Origin: an uncultured Mediterranea sp.
GTDB lineage: Bacteria > Bacteroidota > Bacteroidia > Bacteroidales > Bacteroidaceae
DNA: 64,000 bases
Direction of reading: 5' to 3'
Assembly (NCBI GenBank): GCA_945641355.1
Contig: CALZEQ010000011.1
Coordinates: 1 to 64,000, forward strand
Shown here: in pieces, positions 1 to 9,688 of the stretch
Position numbering within the stretch: the first letter of the stretch is position 1
Layout of the letters: each line of letters starts with the position of its first letter
Program-made: the position numbers and the translations under genes
The notes under the pieces: generated by a model
The model's database searches: none
What the model saw: the letters and a program-made list of their open reading frames with translations, nothing else
Told to the model about the DNA's origin: nothing

Positions 1-31
1 TTTGATATTGTATTCTTATTTCTCTATGTGC

Positions 32-1957
32 TTATTTCACCTCCTCAAAGTCAGCATCCTGCACATTGTCGCCATGTTTGCTGCTGTCTTGAGCACCCGA
101 TTGCTGTCCGGCACCACCTTGGAAACCTGCACCTTGTGCACCTGCACCGCCCTGAGCACCACTCTGTGCATACATCTCAGCACTGGCGGCCTGGAAAGCG
201 GAATTCAACTCAGCCATTGCAGTGTCAATAGCAGCCAAATCCTGTGCCTTGTGGGCATCTTTCAGCTTCTGCAGAGCAGCCTCAATAGGAGCCTTTTTGT
301 CAGCAGGCAACTTGTCACCCAACTCTTTCAGCTGATTCTCTGTGGTGAAAATCATGCTGTCGGCCTGATTCAACTTGTCAATGCGTTCTTTTTCTTTCTT
401 ATCTGCCTCTGCATTGGCCTCGGCTTCGGCCTTCATACGCTCAATTTCCTCCTTGCTCAAACCGCTGGAAGCCTCGATACGGATAGCCTGTTCCTTACCA
501 GTTGCCTTGTCCTTGGCAGAAACCTTCAGAATACCGTTGGCATCGATGTCGAACGTAACCTCAATCTGAGGAACACCACGACGGGCTGGAGCAATACCTG
601 TCAGATTAAACTGACCGATTGACTTGTTCTGGGCTGCCATCGGACGCTCACCCTGCAATACATGGATGGTAACTTCTGTCTGGTTGTCAGCTGCCGTAGA
701 GAATGTTTCACTCTTCTTGCAAGGAATGGTGGTGTTGGCATCAATCAGCTTGGTCATTACACCACCCAACGTTTCGATACCCATAGAAAGCGGAGTAACG
801 TCGAGGAGCACAACACCCTTGATTTCATCTGTCAGCACAGCACCCTGAACAGCTGCACCTACGGCTACCACTTCATCGGGGTTAACGCCCTTGGAAGGTA
901 CTTTGCCGAAGAAATCTTCTACCAACTTCTGCACGGCAGGTATACGGCTGGAGCCACCTACCAGGATAACCTCGTCTACATCGCTGTTGCTCAATCCAGC
1001 ATCGCTCATAGCCTTCTTACAGGGTTCCAGACATGCCTGAATCAAGTTGTGAGCCAACGCCTCGAACTTGGCACGGGTCAAGGTCTTCACCAGATGCTTA
1101 GGCACACCACCTACCGGCATGATGTAAGGCAAATTGATTTCTGTAGAAGTGGAAGATGACAACTCAATCTTGGCTTTTTCAGCAGCTTCCTTCAGACGTT
1201 GCATGGCCATGGGATCTGTTGTCAGGTCTGCACCTTCTTCGCTCTTGAACTCCTGTACCAGCCAGTCGATGATTACCTGATCGAAATCGTCACCACCCAG
1301 ATGCGTATCACCATTGGTAGAGAGCACTTCGAACACACCTCCACCGAATTCCAGGATAGAGATATCAAATGTACCACCACCTAAGTCGAATACGGCAACC
1401 TTCATATCCTTGTTGCTCTTGTCTACACCGTAAGCCAATGCTGCAGCAGTAGGCTCGTTGACGATACGCTTTACGTCCAGACCAGCAATCTGTCCGGCTT
1501 CTTTAGTGGCCTGGCGCTGTGAGTCTGAGAAGTAAGCGGGAACGGTGATGACCGCTTCTGTCACCTCTTGTCCCAGATAGTCCTCGGCCGTCTTCTTCAT
1601 CTTCTGAAGAATCATGGCCGAAATTTCCTGCGGAGTATAGTGACGGCCATCGATGTCTACACGAGGCATATTGTTTTCATTCACTACCGGATAGGGTACA
1701 CGTGAAATTTCCTTCTGCACTTGGCTCCAGTTCTCACCCATAAAACGTTTGATGGAGTACACCGTACGTTTGGGATTTGTAATAGCCTGACGCTTGGCCG
1801 GATCACCAATCTTACGTTCACCGCCATCAACAAAAGCTACCACTGAAGGAGTGGTGCGCTTACCTTCACTGTTGGCGATCACTACAGGTTCGTTACCTTC
1901 AAATACGGCTACACATGAGTTCGTAGTTCCTAAGTCAATACCAATAATCTTTCCCAT
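32..1957 (-). CDS. dnaK: Molecular chaperone DnaK (Hsp70)
   Basis: A 641-residue cytoplasmic Hsp70 that binds exposed hydrophobic peptides in an ATP-dependent cycle with DnaJ and GrpE. The N-terminal ATPase domain opens with GIDLGTTNS (about residues 5-13) and carries the phosphate loop [12 protein letters not shown] near residue 190. The substrate-binding domain follows from about residue 385, then a helical lid and a Gly/Gln/Ala-rich tail ending in acidic ...DADFEEVK, as is usual for DnaK. Length is normal for the family. No dnaJ or grpE lies next to it here. It is separated by about 190 bases from the divergent-looking upstream gene, so it is probably transcribed alone. Identification is secure. 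Confidence 0.98.
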   Translation of the reverse strand: MGKIIGIDLGTTNSCVAVFEGNEPVVIANSEGKRTTPSVVAFVDGGERKIGDPAKRQAITNPKRTVYSIKRFMGENWSQVQKEISRVPYPVVNENNMPRVDIDGRHYTPQEISAMILQKMKKTAEDYLGQEVTEAVITVPAYFSDSQRQATKEAGQIAGLDVKRIVNEPTAAALAYGVDKSNKDMKVAVFDLGGGTFDISILEFGGGVFEVLSTNGDTHLGGDDFDQVIIDWLVQEFKSEEGADLTTDPMAMQRLKEAAEKAKIELSSSTSTEINLPYIMPVGGVPKHLVKTLTRAKFEALAHNLIQACLEPCKKAMSDAGLSNSDVDEVILVGGSSRIPAVQKLVEDFFGKVPSKGVNPDEVVAVGAAVQGAVLTDEIKGVVLLDVTPLSMGIETLGGVMTKLIDANTTIPCKKSETFSTAADNQTEVTIHVLQGERPMAAQNKSIGQFNLTGIAPARRGVPQIEVTFDIDANGILKVSAKDKATGKEQAIRIEASSGLSKEEIERMKAEAEANAEADKKEKERIDKLNQADSMIFTTENQLKELGDKLPADKKAPIEAALQKLKDAHKAQDLAAIDTAMAELNSAFQAASAEMYAQSGAQGGAGAQGAGFQGGAGQQSGAQDSSKHGDNVQDADFEEVK

Positions 1958-2022
1958 AATCTTTATCTTTTTTATTTGTTATTATTCTATTGATTCCATC
2001 CGCCTTGTCGGCAGACGCAAAG

Positions 2023-2119
2023 AGAAAAACAAACGGTGTGCCAAAAGCCATAACGGTAACCGGCGAACCAGTCTGTGGCAGAAAACCTGACAGTTTGACA
2101 GCAGGTCGTTTGTTTTTCT
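2023..2119. repeat. 13-bp inverted repeat upstream of dnaK
   Basis: AGAAAAACAAACG at 2023-2035 is the exact reverse complement of 2107-2119, with 71 bases between. The pair lies in the short dnaK-META gene gap. It could be a long-range hairpin or paired binding sites in the dnaK promoter region; nothing more can be said from sequence. Confidence 0.5.
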
Positions 2120-2150
2120 GCCGCATTTGCCTACTGCCAGTCTGTAGCTA

Positions 2151-2930
2151 TCACTTCTCCAATACCATGACTACTGCATTCTGTTCATCGTAGAATGCCA
2201 TACTACCATCGGAACGTTTTTCAAACCGACGGGCAGCTTCTAAAGCCTGCAACACATGCTGCTCTACCGTCATATCCGGACAAGCCATCATCGTGCAAGC
2301 CATCTGCGAAAAAGTGAGACGGTCGTTCTCTGTCTGGAACCCGCCGTTGATGCGATTGCAACCTGCCAGGCCAGAGAGCTGCTTCCGATTCACATCAAAA
2401 TTCAGGAAGGGCTTCGATTCTCCCTCTGCCGGTATCTGCAATGAAAGAGCCTGACGAATGCGCCACCGACCTGCCAAATCAGCTACGGTTGCTGCAGGCG
2501 CCTTCTTCTGCAAAACGAGAAGCGGACGGTTGGAGGAGCCGCACAAAGCCACGTTTTCCTCACCTATCCGCACGTAACGCTTCACCTGCCCCAATGCCGA
2601 CAGCACATTTTGCTCCAACGTCATGTCGGCACACAGCATACGTGTAGTAGCCACGTTACCCAAATCTATCCGGCCTGGCTTACCCTGTACATCGAACGAA
2701 CCCATCAGACGGTTGCATCCGCTGCATCCATACACACGACCGTTTTCTGTATCGAAACCTATGTAAGGGAATTCCTGTCCCGGTACAGGCACTACAGCAC
2801 TCCCGTTAATCTCAATGATATTCCACTCTCCACCAATGGCAGACAATGTAAGAGCACTCTTTGTAGAGCCACAGGAAGCGAGTCCAAACAATGCACCGGC
2901 CATACAAAAAGAAACAAAAACCTTCTTCAT
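2151..2930 (-). CDS. META-domain (HslJ-like) lipoprotein, two domains
   Basis: A 259-residue predicted lipoprotein. The signal sequence ends in a lipobox (LASC, Cys20). Two META/HslJ-type domains follow: the first about residues 30-145 with GCNRLMGSF, the second about 152-258 with GCNRINGGF and a Cys-rich ACTMMACPDM segment. The first domain has the related ATTRMLCADM stretch, so the protein looks like an internal duplication. META domains occur in envelope stress and novobiocin-resistance proteins such as HslJ, but the exact role is unknown. A TAnnTTTG box lies upstream on the same strand (3061-3068), so it is likely a single-gene unit. Confidence 0.85.
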   Translation of the reverse strand: MKKVFVSFCMAGALFGLASCGSTKSALTLSAIGGEWNIIEINGSAVVPVPGQEFPYIGFDTENGRVYGCSGCNRLMGSFDVQGKPGRIDLGNVATTRMLCADMTLEQNVLSALGQVKRYVRIGEENVALCGSSNRPLLVLQKKAPAATVADLAGRWRIRQALSLQIPAEGESKPFLNFDVNRKQLSGLAGCNRINGGFQTENDRLTFSQMACTMMACPDMTVEQHVLQALEAARRFEKRSDGSMAFYDEQNAVVMVLEK

Positions 2931-3060
2931 ATCCTATTCCATTTTTACAGTTAATAAATTACCTCCCCTCTCCTCAAGGACACCAAGAGCCTCTCTACAG
3001 ACCACATCTGTACACATGCTGAATGAAGAGCGAGTTGGATTCAACATTCTTAATCGCGGG

Positions 3061-3068
3061 CAAATATA
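3061..3068 (-). promoter_or_regulatory. Bacteroidetes -7 box for the META lipoprotein gene
   Basis: TATATTTG on the minus strand fits the Bacteroidetes sigma-ABfr -7 consensus TAnnTTTG. A TTG suitable as -33 element lies about 21 bases upstream. It predicts a leader of roughly 125 bases before the ATG at 2930. Confidence 0.6.
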
Positions 3069-3164
3069 TGTAAAATAACCCAATCGCAACGCATTTGTTG
3101 CTGCAGGCAGCGTTTTTTCCAAACTATTTAGGAGCTTTTTAATGAATTTCTAAGAATTAACCCT

Positions 3165-3172
3165 TATATTTG
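3165..3172 (+). promoter_or_regulatory. Bacteroidetes -7 box for the polyamine dehydrogenase-bcp-recA run
   Basis: TATATTTG matches TAnnTTTG and lies about 80 bases before the ATG at 3253. The 322-base gap 2931-3252 holds this box, the divergent one at 3061-3068 and a very A+T-rich leader; no other gene was seen in it. Confidence 0.6.
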
Positions 3173-3252
3173 CTCACTAATAGGAAATAGATTCCTACTT
3201 ATATTAATAAAGTATATAATAATTATTAATACATAAACGAAAGTAACAGACA

Positions 3253-4479
3253 ATGGGTAAAGTTCTAATTATCGGTGCGGGCGGTGTAGGTACCGTCGTT
3301 GCACACAAAGTGGCTCAGAATCCGGATGTGTTTACAGAAGTGATGATAGCCAGCCGTACGAAATCGAAATGCGACGCCGTAGTCAAAGCCATCGGTAACC
3401 CGGCTATACAGACGGCCCAAGTGGATGCCGACAGTGTGGATGAACTGGTCAGCCTTTTCAACAGCTTCCGTCCGGACATCGTCATCAACGTAGCCCTTCC
3501 CTATCAGGACCTCACCATCATGGAGGCTTGCCTGAAGACGGGAGTCAACTACCTTGATACAGCCAACTACGAACCGAAAGACGAGGCACATTTTGAATAC
3601 AGTTGGCAATGGGCCTACAAGCAACGCTTCGAAGAGGCAGGTCTGACAGCCATTCTGGGCTGTGGCTTTGACCCAGGAGTAAGTGGCGTGTACACGGCAT
3701 ATGCTGCCAAGCACCACTTTGACGAAATGCATCAGCTGGATATCGTCGATTGCAATGCAGGCAACCACCACAAGGCATTCGCCACCAACTTCAACCCTGA
3801 AATCAATATCCGCGAGATTACGCAAAAAGGACTGTACTATCAGGACGGTGAATGGATTGAAACCGAACCGCTGTCAGTACACCAACCCATCACCTACCCC
3901 AACATCGGTCCGCGCGAAAGCTATCTGATGCACCACGAGGAATTGGAGAGTTTAGTAAAGAACTATCCGACCATCAAGCTGGCCCGCTTCTGGATGACCT
4001 TCGGACAGCAATACCTCACCTATCTGGACGTGATTCAGAACATTGGCATGTCACGCATCGACGAACTGGAGTACGAAGCACCTCTGGCCGATGGCAGCGG
4101 CAAGCAAGTGAAGGTAAAGATTGTCCCCCTGCAGTTCCTGAAGGCTGTGTTACCCAACCCGCAAGATTTGGGTGAGAACTACGAAGGCGAAACCTCCATA
4201 GGCTGTCGCATCAAGGGTGTGAAGGATGGCAAAGAACGCACCTACTACGTCTACAACAACTGCAGCCATCAGGCCGCATACAAAGAGACGGGAATGCAAG
4301 GCGTCAGCTATACCACAGGTGTGCCGGCCATGATTGGTGCCATGATGTTCCTGAAAGGCATCTGGAAAAAGCCGGGCGTATGGAATGTAGAAGAGTTTGA
4401 CCCCGATCCCTTCATGGAGCAGCTCAACAAGCAGGGTTTGCCGTGGCATGAAGTATTCGACGGTGACTTGGAACTGTGA
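3253..4479 (+). CDS. Saccharopine dehydrogenase-family carboxynorspermidine/carboxyspermidine dehydrogenase
   Basis: A 408-residue cytoplasmic NAD(P)-dependent enzyme. The N-terminus has a Rossmann loop GAGGVGTVV (about residues 8-16), followed by VMIASRTKSK, where the dinucleotide ribose is bound. The rest matches the saccharopine-dehydrogenase family, whose Bacteroides members make carboxy(nor)spermidine from aspartate semialdehyde and a diamine in the alternative spermidine pathway. The decarboxylase partner (NspC) is not in the window. It is the first gene of a same-strand run with bcp (45 bases on) and recA. The family assignment is strong; the exact polyamine substrate is inferred from known Bacteroidetes homologues. 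Confidence 0.88.
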   Translation: MGKVLIIGAGGVGTVVAHKVAQNPDVFTEVMIASRTKSKCDAVVKAIGNPAIQTAQVDADSVDELVSLFNSFRPDIVINVALPYQDLTIMEACLKTGVNYLDTANYEPKDEAHFEYSWQWAYKQRFEEAGLTAILGCGFDPGVSGVYTAYAAKHHFDEMHQLDIVDCNAGNHHKAFATNFNPEINIREITQKGLYYQDGEWIETEPLSVHQPITYPNIGPRESYLMHHEELESLVKNYPTIKLARFWMTFGQQYLTYLDVIQNIGMSRIDELEYEAPLADGSGKQVKVKIVPLQFLKAVLPNPQDLGENYEGETSIGCRIKGVKDGKERTYYVYNNCSHQAAYKETGMQGVSYTTGVPAMIGAMMFLKGIWKKPGVWNVEEFDPDPFMEQLNKQGLPWHEVFDGDLEL

Positions 4480-4524
4480 TTGCAACGAACATATAAAAAA
4501 CTCTCAAATAACTATAGAACTCAA

Positions 4525-4974
4525 ATGAATGTTGGAGACAAAGCCCCTGAGATATTAGGTATCAATGAGAAAGGGGAGGAAATTCGCCTGAGCAGCTATG
4601 CTGGACGGAAAGTAGTACTCTACTTCTACCCGAAAGACAGCACGTCGGGCTGTACGGCCCAAGCCTGCAATCTGCGTGACAACTACAGCGAACTGCGCAA
4701 GGCCGGTTACGAAGTGATTGGAGTAAGCGTAGACAACGAGAAGTCGCATCAGAAGTTCATTGAGAAGAACGACCTTCCCTTTACCCTGATTGCCGATACC
4801 GACAAGAAACTGGTACAAGAGTTTGGTGTATGGGGTGAAAAGAGCATGTATGGCCGTAAGTATATGGGCACCTTCCGCACCACCTTTCTGCTCAACGAAG
4901 AGGGTGTGGTGGAGCGTATCATCACCCCGAAAGAGGTGAAGACTAAAGAACACGCCAAACAGATTTTGGGATAA
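4525..4974 (+). CDS. bcp: Thioredoxin-dependent thiol peroxidase (bacterioferritin comigratory protein)
   Basis: A 149-residue peroxiredoxin of the Bcp/PrxQ class that reduces hydroperoxides in the cytoplasm with thioredoxin. The motif FYPKDSTSGCTAQACNLRD holds the peroxidatic Cys43 and, five residues on, the resolving Cys48, which is the atypical two-Cys PrxQ arrangement. I chose the ATG at 4525 because the family begins with 'MNVGDKAPE...'; an in-frame TTG at 4480 would add 15 unconserved residues. Length agrees with the family. The gene lies between the polyamine dehydrogenase and recA, 36 bases before recA, probably co-transcribed. Confidence 0.95.
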   Translation: MNVGDKAPEILGINEKGEEIRLSSYAGRKVVLYFYPKDSTSGCTAQACNLRDNYSELRKAGYEVIGVSVDNEKSHQKFIEKNDLPFTLIADTDKKLVQEFGVWGEKSMYGRKYMGTFRTTFLLNEEGVVERIITPKEVKTKEHAKQILG

Positions 4975-5010
4975 GAAAACTTAGTATGTATGTAACTAAC
5001 TTACAACAAT

Positions 5011-6054
5011 ATGGCAAAGAAAGACGAACTCAATTTTGAAGCCGATAATGGCGGCAACGCAGCATCCAGCGAAAAACTGAAAGCCTTGCAGGCAGCCATG
5101 GCAAAAATAGAGAAGGACTTCGGGAAAGGCTCTATCATGCGCATGGGCAGCGAAGACTTCGAACAGATAGAGGTAATCCCCACCGGCTCCATCGGCCTGA
5201 ATGTAGCCTTGGGCGTAGGTGGCTATCCACGCGGACGTATCATCGAGATTTATGGTCCCGAATCGTCTGGTAAGACCACTTTGGCTATCCATGCCATTGC
5301 CGAAGCACAGCGAAATGGCGGTATTGCTGCCTTCATTGATGCCGAACATGCTTTCGACCGCTTCTATGCAGCGAAGCTGGGTGTGGACGTAGATAACCTG
5401 CTCATTTCGCAGCCCGACAACGGAGAACAGGCATTGGAGATAGCCGACCAGCTGATTCACTCGTCGGCCATTGACATCATCGTCATCGACTCGGTAGCTG
5501 CACTGACCCCCAAAGCCGAAATAGAAGGTGACATGGGCGACAATAAGGTAGGTCTGCAGGCACGTCTGATGTCGCAGGCTTTGCGCAAGCTGACCTCTGC
5601 CGTCAGCAAGACACGCACTTGCTGCATCTTCATCAACCAGCTGCGTGAGAAGATAGGTGTGATGTTTGGCAATCCTGAAACAACTACCGGTGGAAATGCC
5701 TTGAAGTTCTATGCCTCTGTGCGCATTGACATCCGTCCCGGCCAACCCATCAAGAACGGTGACGAGGTGCTGGGCAAGCAGACCAAGGTAAAGGTGGTGA
5801 AGAACAAAGTGGCTCCTCCCTTCCGTCGGGCTGAATTCGACATCATGTTTGGCGAAGGCATCTCGCGTGCCGGAGAAATCGTTGACCTAGGAGCCGAACT
5901 GGGTATCATCAAGAAGAGCGGTTCATGGTTCAGCTACAACGATACGAAGCTGGCACAGGGACGCGATGCTGCCAAGCAAGTCATCCTTGACAATCCCGAA
6001 CTGGCCGAAGAACTGGAAGCACTGATTACCGAAGAACTGAAGAAAGAGAAGTAA
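5011..6054 (+). CDS. recA: Recombinase RecA
   Basis: A 347-residue DNA strand-exchange ATPase central to homologous recombination and the SOS response. The Walker A loop GPESSGKTT is at residues 82-90, and Walker B is in [12 protein letters not shown] near residue 155. The [11 protein letters not shown] segment and the [14 protein letters not shown] region are typical RecA sequence. The C-terminus is acidic, as expected. It ends a three-gene run after bcp and is followed by a strong hairpin terminator. No LexA-type box could be assigned by eye upstream. Confidence 0.99.
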   Translation: MAKKDELNFEADNGGNAASSEKLKALQAAMAKIEKDFGKGSIMRMGSEDFEQIEVIPTGSIGLNVALGVGGYPRGRIIEIYGPESSGKTTLAIHAIAEAQRNGGIAAFIDAEHAFDRFYAAKLGVDVDNLLISQPDNGEQALEIADQLIHSSAIDIIVIDSVAALTPKAEIEGDMGDNKVGLQARLMSQALRKLTSAVSKTRTCCIFINQLREKIGVMFGNPETTTGGNALKFYASVRIDIRPGQPIKNGDEVLGKQTKVKVVKNKVAPPFRRAEFDIMFGEGISRAGEIVDLGAELGIIKKSGSWFSYNDTKLAQGRDAAKQVILDNPELAEELEALITEELKKEK

Positions 6055-6077
6055 CAAGCCGCATAGGCGCATCACAC

Positions 6078-6123
6078 GAAAAGGGAGTGACTGCCGATAC
6101 ACCTCGACGTTCACTCCCTTTTC
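6078..6123 (+). terminator. Rho-independent terminator after recA
   Basis: A 13-bp stem, GAAAAGGGAGTGA at 6078-6090 paired with 6111-6123, with a 20-base loop, lies 24 bases after the recA stop. The A/T ends of the stem could also serve the convergent DUF4252 gene. Confidence 0.8.
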
Positions 6124-6165
6124 ATTACCAATCGACAATCAATCCTATCCGGGGCTGGTAACCGT

Positions 6166-6630
6166 TCAACTTTGGAACATCATAATCTGCTGTATATCCT
6201 TCAGCGTCATATCACCCTCCAGATAGACCACCTTGAATTTAGCTTTCCCATCCTCTATCATTATCAGCTCCTTCACCACATCACCGCTTTTCCGCATATA
6301 GAATGTAGTGTTCTTCTTCGTGTCTTTCTGTTTCATCAGCAGTTCGTACTTGGACGATTGCAACAGCGACTGATACTCCTTACGCATCTGTTTGATGACC
6401 TCTTCATTCATAGACGACATGGTCTGTACAGAGTTCAACTGGCCTTTGACCTTTCCGATAAACACGTCACTGGCATGCAGATAGGCGTTGGAATCAATCA
6501 TTGCTTTTGAAATGTAGACTGAAGTAACGTCCTTCATATCACAAAACTTCTCGAACAGCCCCCTCTGTGCCCGACAGAGCAGAGGCAACAGCAGCAACAA
6601 AGCTGCCATGACAATTCTTGTACGTTTCAT
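6166..6630 (-). CDS. DUF4252-domain exported protein
   Basis: A 154-residue protein with an N-terminal signal sequence (hydrophobic run about residues 7-20, cleavage after CRAQ likely). The rest matches the DUF4252 pattern seen in Bacteroidetes: FEKFCDMKDVTSVYISKAM near the start, a central KSGDVVKELIMIEDGK and a C-terminal GDMTLKDIQQIM. The function of DUF4252 is unknown. It lies six bases after the anti-sigma-like gene, downstream of an ECF sigma factor, which is where this family is often found. It is therefore probably a target or sensor component of that regulon (inference). Confidence 0.82.
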   Translation of the reverse strand: MKRTRIVMAALLLLLPLLCRAQRGLFEKFCDMKDVTSVYISKAMIDSNAYLHASDVFIGKVKGQLNSVQTMSSMNEEVIKQMRKEYQSLLQSSKYELLMKQKDTKKNTTFYMRKSGDVVKELIMIEDGKAKFKVVYLEGDMTLKDIQQIMMFQS

Positions 6631-6636
6631 AGTTCC

Positions 6637-7167
6637 TTATTCTTTAAGTTCATTCATACATTCTTTATTCATACGATTGATGTCCATGCATACTTCAGAG
6701 ATGTGAGCCATTCCACTATTCAGACCAGCAGAAACTTCCATCAATGTAGCATGAAGTACCCGATAGGCTTCGTCCGGATCAGAAAAGGTATCTTTAGGAA
6801 GCGATGAACCTTCGCGCACTTCAGTCAGGAAAAGGCCCATTCCAACCCCTATCAAGAGTACAGCGGCTACAGCGACCGCCCACCTGCGAAGACGACGGCC
6901 GGAAGAAAAAAAGAAATGGGCAGATGCCGCCTTGCGGTCGATAGAAGAGGCCAGCCGTTCTTCCAATCCGGACGGACAAACGACATCGCATGATTTCATC
7001 TGCTGCCATGTGTTGAGCAGACGCGCTTCGGACTGCCAGCGGGCAGGCAGTCCTTGCTCATGCTGGAAAGCGGCAAACAAGCGTTCTTCTTCCTGCTCAT
7101 CAGTCTTTCCATCATAAAACTTGGCCAACAGTTCTTCCAAATCTTCGGTTCTCATATCTCGTTCCAT
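6637..7167 (-). CDS. Single-pass membrane protein, probable anti-sigma factor
   Basis: A 176-residue protein with one transmembrane segment (about residues 95-114, RWAVAVAAVLLIGVGMGLFL). The cytoplasmic N-terminus is acidic and helical (LEELLAKFYDGKTDEQEEERL), resembling Bacteroidetes anti-sigma proteins that lack the zinc motif. The C-terminal part would be periplasmic. Its start overlaps the ECF sigma gene by 16 bases, a translational coupling typical of sigma/anti-sigma pairs. No sequence family could be named, so the anti-sigma role rests on topology and position. Confidence 0.7.
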   Translation of the reverse strand: MERDMRTEDLEELLAKFYDGKTDEQEEERLFAAFQHEQGLPARWQSEARLLNTWQQMKSCDVVCPSGLEERLASSIDRKAASAHFFFSSGRRLRRWAVAVAAVLLIGVGMGLFLTEVREGSSLPKDTFSDPDEAYRVLHATLMEVSAGLNSGMAHISEVCMDINRMNKECMNELKE

Positions 7168-7652
7168 TTTATAAATTCCTCGCGTATCTTTTTCCGCGCC
7201 CTCGACAAGAGCACACGCACATAGGTGCTGTTCAGTCCCATCAGTCGTTCAATCTCATCGTACGAGCACCCCTTTACATCGCGCAGCGTGACGACAGTCT
7301 GCTGCTGTTCGGGCAGTCGGGCCATGATTTGCCTCACCACTTCTGCATCGTCTTTCCAACGGTCGTCGTCAGCGGCAGGCACATCGCCCACCTCACCCAA
7401 CCGAATCCGCTGCCTGTCACGCAAATAGCTACCCGAGCGCATCAAGTCGAAGCACATGTGCTTCACCATCGTCACGCAGAAGGCCTCCGGATGGCTAATC
7501 AGTGCAAGTTCCTCCCGCTTGTCCCACAACTTCAGATAGGCCTCTTGCAACAGGTCTTCTGCATCCTGCTCGTCCTCCAACAGCCGATAGGCTATCTGAT
7601 AAAGCCTGCGATGATAGGGCAGAAACATCTGCTTGAACTGTTCGGTATCCAT
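7152..7652 (-). CDS. ECF-type RNA polymerase sigma-70 factor
   Basis: A 166-residue sigma factor with only regions 2 and 4. Region 2 is YRLLEDEQDAEDLLQEAYLK with the conserved DAEDLLQE core; region 4 is LPEQQQTVVTLRDVKG followed by the helix-turn-helix CSYDEIERLMGLNSTYVRVL. Length and layout are those of Bacteroidetes ECF factors. It heads a three-gene operon with a likely anti-sigma factor and a DUF4252 protein, so it probably responds to an envelope signal. It is preceded by a small AT-rich gap and is not linked to a SusC/SusD pair, unlike many ECF factors in this group. Confidence 0.93.
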   Translation of the reverse strand: MDTEQFKQMFLPYHRRLYQIAYRLLEDEQDAEDLLQEAYLKLWDKREELALISHPEAFCVTMVKHMCFDLMRSGSYLRDRQRIRLGEVGDVPAADDDRWKDDAEVVRQIMARLPEQQQTVVTLRDVKGCSYDEIERLMGLNSTYVRVLLSRARKKIREEFIKWNEI

Positions 7653-7754
7653 ATATTCCTTCTCTGATTATCTCTTTTTACCCTGAAGACGTAATCCGAG
7701 AGAGATTTGTTACAGAACCGAGGAAGTTTTTTTCTTCCTTCCCAGCCTTATGGA

Positions 7755-8777
7755 TTACAGATAGATGTATGCCAGTGTGCTCAGGCTGATGACTATCCAC
7801 AACAGCACACCTTGAACCAAAGGCTTCACGCCTACCGCCTTGAGCACGTCACGCGACAGCGAGGCACCGATAAAGAAGAGAGTAATGGTCAGCGTCTTCC
7901 GGGCAAACGTATTAATACCGGCACCAATGCTTCTCCCTACCTCGGAAGCATCCAATACATAGGTATTAAAAATCATGGCCAATACGAAGAAGAAGATAAA
8001 CCAAGGAATGCTGATTTTCTGTCCCTTGCTTTTGAAGATAAACGAAGTGGCAAACGCCAACGGAATAATCCACAAGGCACGGGTCAGCTTGATGGTAGTA
8101 GCCACCTGCAGAGCCTCTTCGCCATAAGCCGCACCGGCACCTACCACCGAACTGGTATCGTGGATGGCAATGGCAGCCCACGTACCGAACTCCTGCTGGC
8201 TCATGTCCAACGCATGACCGATAGCGGGAAAGATGAAAAGGGCAATGGCATTGAGAATGAAGATGGTACCCAACGCCACAGACATGTCTTCATCCTTGGC
8301 TTTCAGCACAGGGCCTACCGCAGCAATGGCACTGCCGCCACAGATGGCCGTACCCGAACTGATGAGGTAAGAAGTGTCACGACTGACCTTCAGGAAACGG
8401 CGTCCAATGACCCATCCTATCAGCATGGTACCTATGACGGAGATGACCGTAAATGCCATACCCTCCTTGCCTGATTGCAGCGAAGCTTGCAGATTCATGC
8501 CAAAGCCCAATCCCACTACCGAATATTGGAGCAGGTACTTGGACACCTTCTTGTTAAACTTCGGATAGGCCTGACCGCATACCAAGGCAAAGGCCAATCC
8601 TAAAAATAGAGCAACCGGAGGAGTGACCCACGAAGAGGGGGCGTGCATACCGGGCAGATAATCCAACAGAAGGAACAGAAAGAGGATGATAAGCAATGCC
8701 ACATACACGGGCTTGCTGCTACGTTGCAGCAGCGAGGCTTTATGAGCCTGCGACGACGGTTGTTGATTGGTATTCAT
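7755..8777 (-). CDS. YeiH-family putative sulfate exporter
   Basis: A 340-residue inner-membrane protein with about ten hydrophobic segments. It matches the YeiH/UPF0324 family: CGGSAIAAVGPVLKA in the middle, IAIHDTSSVVGAGAAYGEEA, and a C-terminal FFIGASLSRDVLKAVGVKPL. The family is annotated as a putative sulfate exporter, but transport has been shown for very few members, so the substrate is uncertain. It follows an esterase gene on the same strand by about 60 bases and may be in an operon with it and tilS. Confidence 0.88.
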   Translation of the reverse strand: MNTNQQPSSQAHKASLLQRSSKPVYVALLIILFLFLLLDYLPGMHAPSSWVTPPVALFLGLAFALVCGQAYPKFNKKVSKYLLQYSVVGLGFGMNLQASLQSGKEGMAFTVISVIGTMLIGWVIGRRFLKVSRDTSYLISSGTAICGGSAIAAVGPVLKAKDEDMSVALGTIFILNAIALFIFPAIGHALDMSQQEFGTWAAIAIHDTSSVVGAGAAYGEEALQVATTIKLTRALWIIPLAFATSFIFKSKGQKISIPWFIFFFVLAMIFNTYVLDASEVGRSIGAGINTFARKTLTITLFFIGASLSRDVLKAVGVKPLVQGVLLWIVISLSTLAYIYL

Positions 8778-8839
8778 AAAAGTTGTATTGATACGTTTAT
8801 AGGTTTGTTACTATGCCCCATTGACAGAGGAAAAGAGTG

Positions 8840-9658
8840 TTACTTGTTTTGTCGGAAGAATTTGTCAAAGAACAGAATGTGGTAGTCAATAGAGTTCTGC
8901 CAGTATTCTGCCGTATGGGCACCCGGACGGGTAGTAAAGTCGTGACCAATGTGACGCGCCAACAAGCGTTGATGCAACTCCTTGTTCACCTCTATAAAGA
9001 AGTCATCCTCACCGCAGTCAATGGTCAGTGCCAGGTCGCCGTCGGCAATCTTGTCCAGCTGATTGACCACCGTATGTTCGTCCCACAACTTCTGATTGTC
9101 CGCGTATGCACCCAGCTGCACAGCCATCTCCCAGTTCTGCGGGAAGGGACGGATGTCTACCCCACCACTCATACTGCCGGCCGCACCGAACACGTCCTTG
9201 TGACGGATGGCTAACCACAACGCGCCGTGACCTCCCATACTCAGACCGCTGATGGCACGTGCCTGCTTAGCAGGGATTGTTGCATAATGTGCATCGGTAT
9301 AGGCGACCAATTCGGTTGAGACAAACGTTTCGTAACGGTATTCCGGATGCTTCGGACTATCCCAATACCAGCTGTTCTTTGCATCGGGACACACAAATAT
9401 CATCCCATACGCATCGGCCATCTGCACCAGTCCGGGCTTCAGCATCACCCAGCTGCGGGCATGGCCCGTATAGCCATGCAACAGATAGACCACCGGACAA
9501 GCCTTCTTGGCCAATGCCTTGTCCGGCAATACATACACCACTTTCACGTCCTTGTCCATAGCAGGACTTTTTACCATTACCGTGTCCACACGCGCTGCCT
9601 GCACAGCCATTGTCAGACAACAGAGCAGGATGCCTGCCCAGATAGATTTTACGTTCAT
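8840..9658 (-). CDS. Secreted alpha/beta-hydrolase, esterase D-like
   Basis: A 272-residue serine hydrolase with an N-terminal signal peptide (hydrophobic run about residues 7-20, cleavage after VQA). The oxyanion region VYLLHGYTGHARSW and the nucleophile elbow GLSMGGHG (Ser in GLSMGG) identify the esterase-D / feruloyl-esterase-like family. The likely acid is in DCGEDDFF and the catalytic His lies in RPGAHTAEYW. The signal peptide suggests a periplasmic or surface role in releasing acyl groups from glycans; the true substrate is unknown. It is followed by yeiH and preceded by tilS with a 30-base gap. Confidence 0.87.
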   Translation of the reverse strand: MNVKSIWAGILLCCLTMAVQAARVDTVMVKSPAMDKDVKVVYVLPDKALAKKACPVVYLLHGYTGHARSWVMLKPGLVQMADAYGMIFVCPDAKNSWYWDSPKHPEYRYETFVSTELVAYTDAHYATIPAKQARAISGLSMGGHGALWLAIRHKDVFGAAGSMSGGVDIRPFPQNWEMAVQLGAYADNQKLWDEHTVVNQLDKIADGDLALTIDCGEDDFFIEVNKELHQRLLARHIGHDFTTRPGAHTAEYWQNSIDYHILFFDKFFRQNK

Positions 9659-9688
9659 TTCACTTTATAGCTTTTTATGATATTAATT

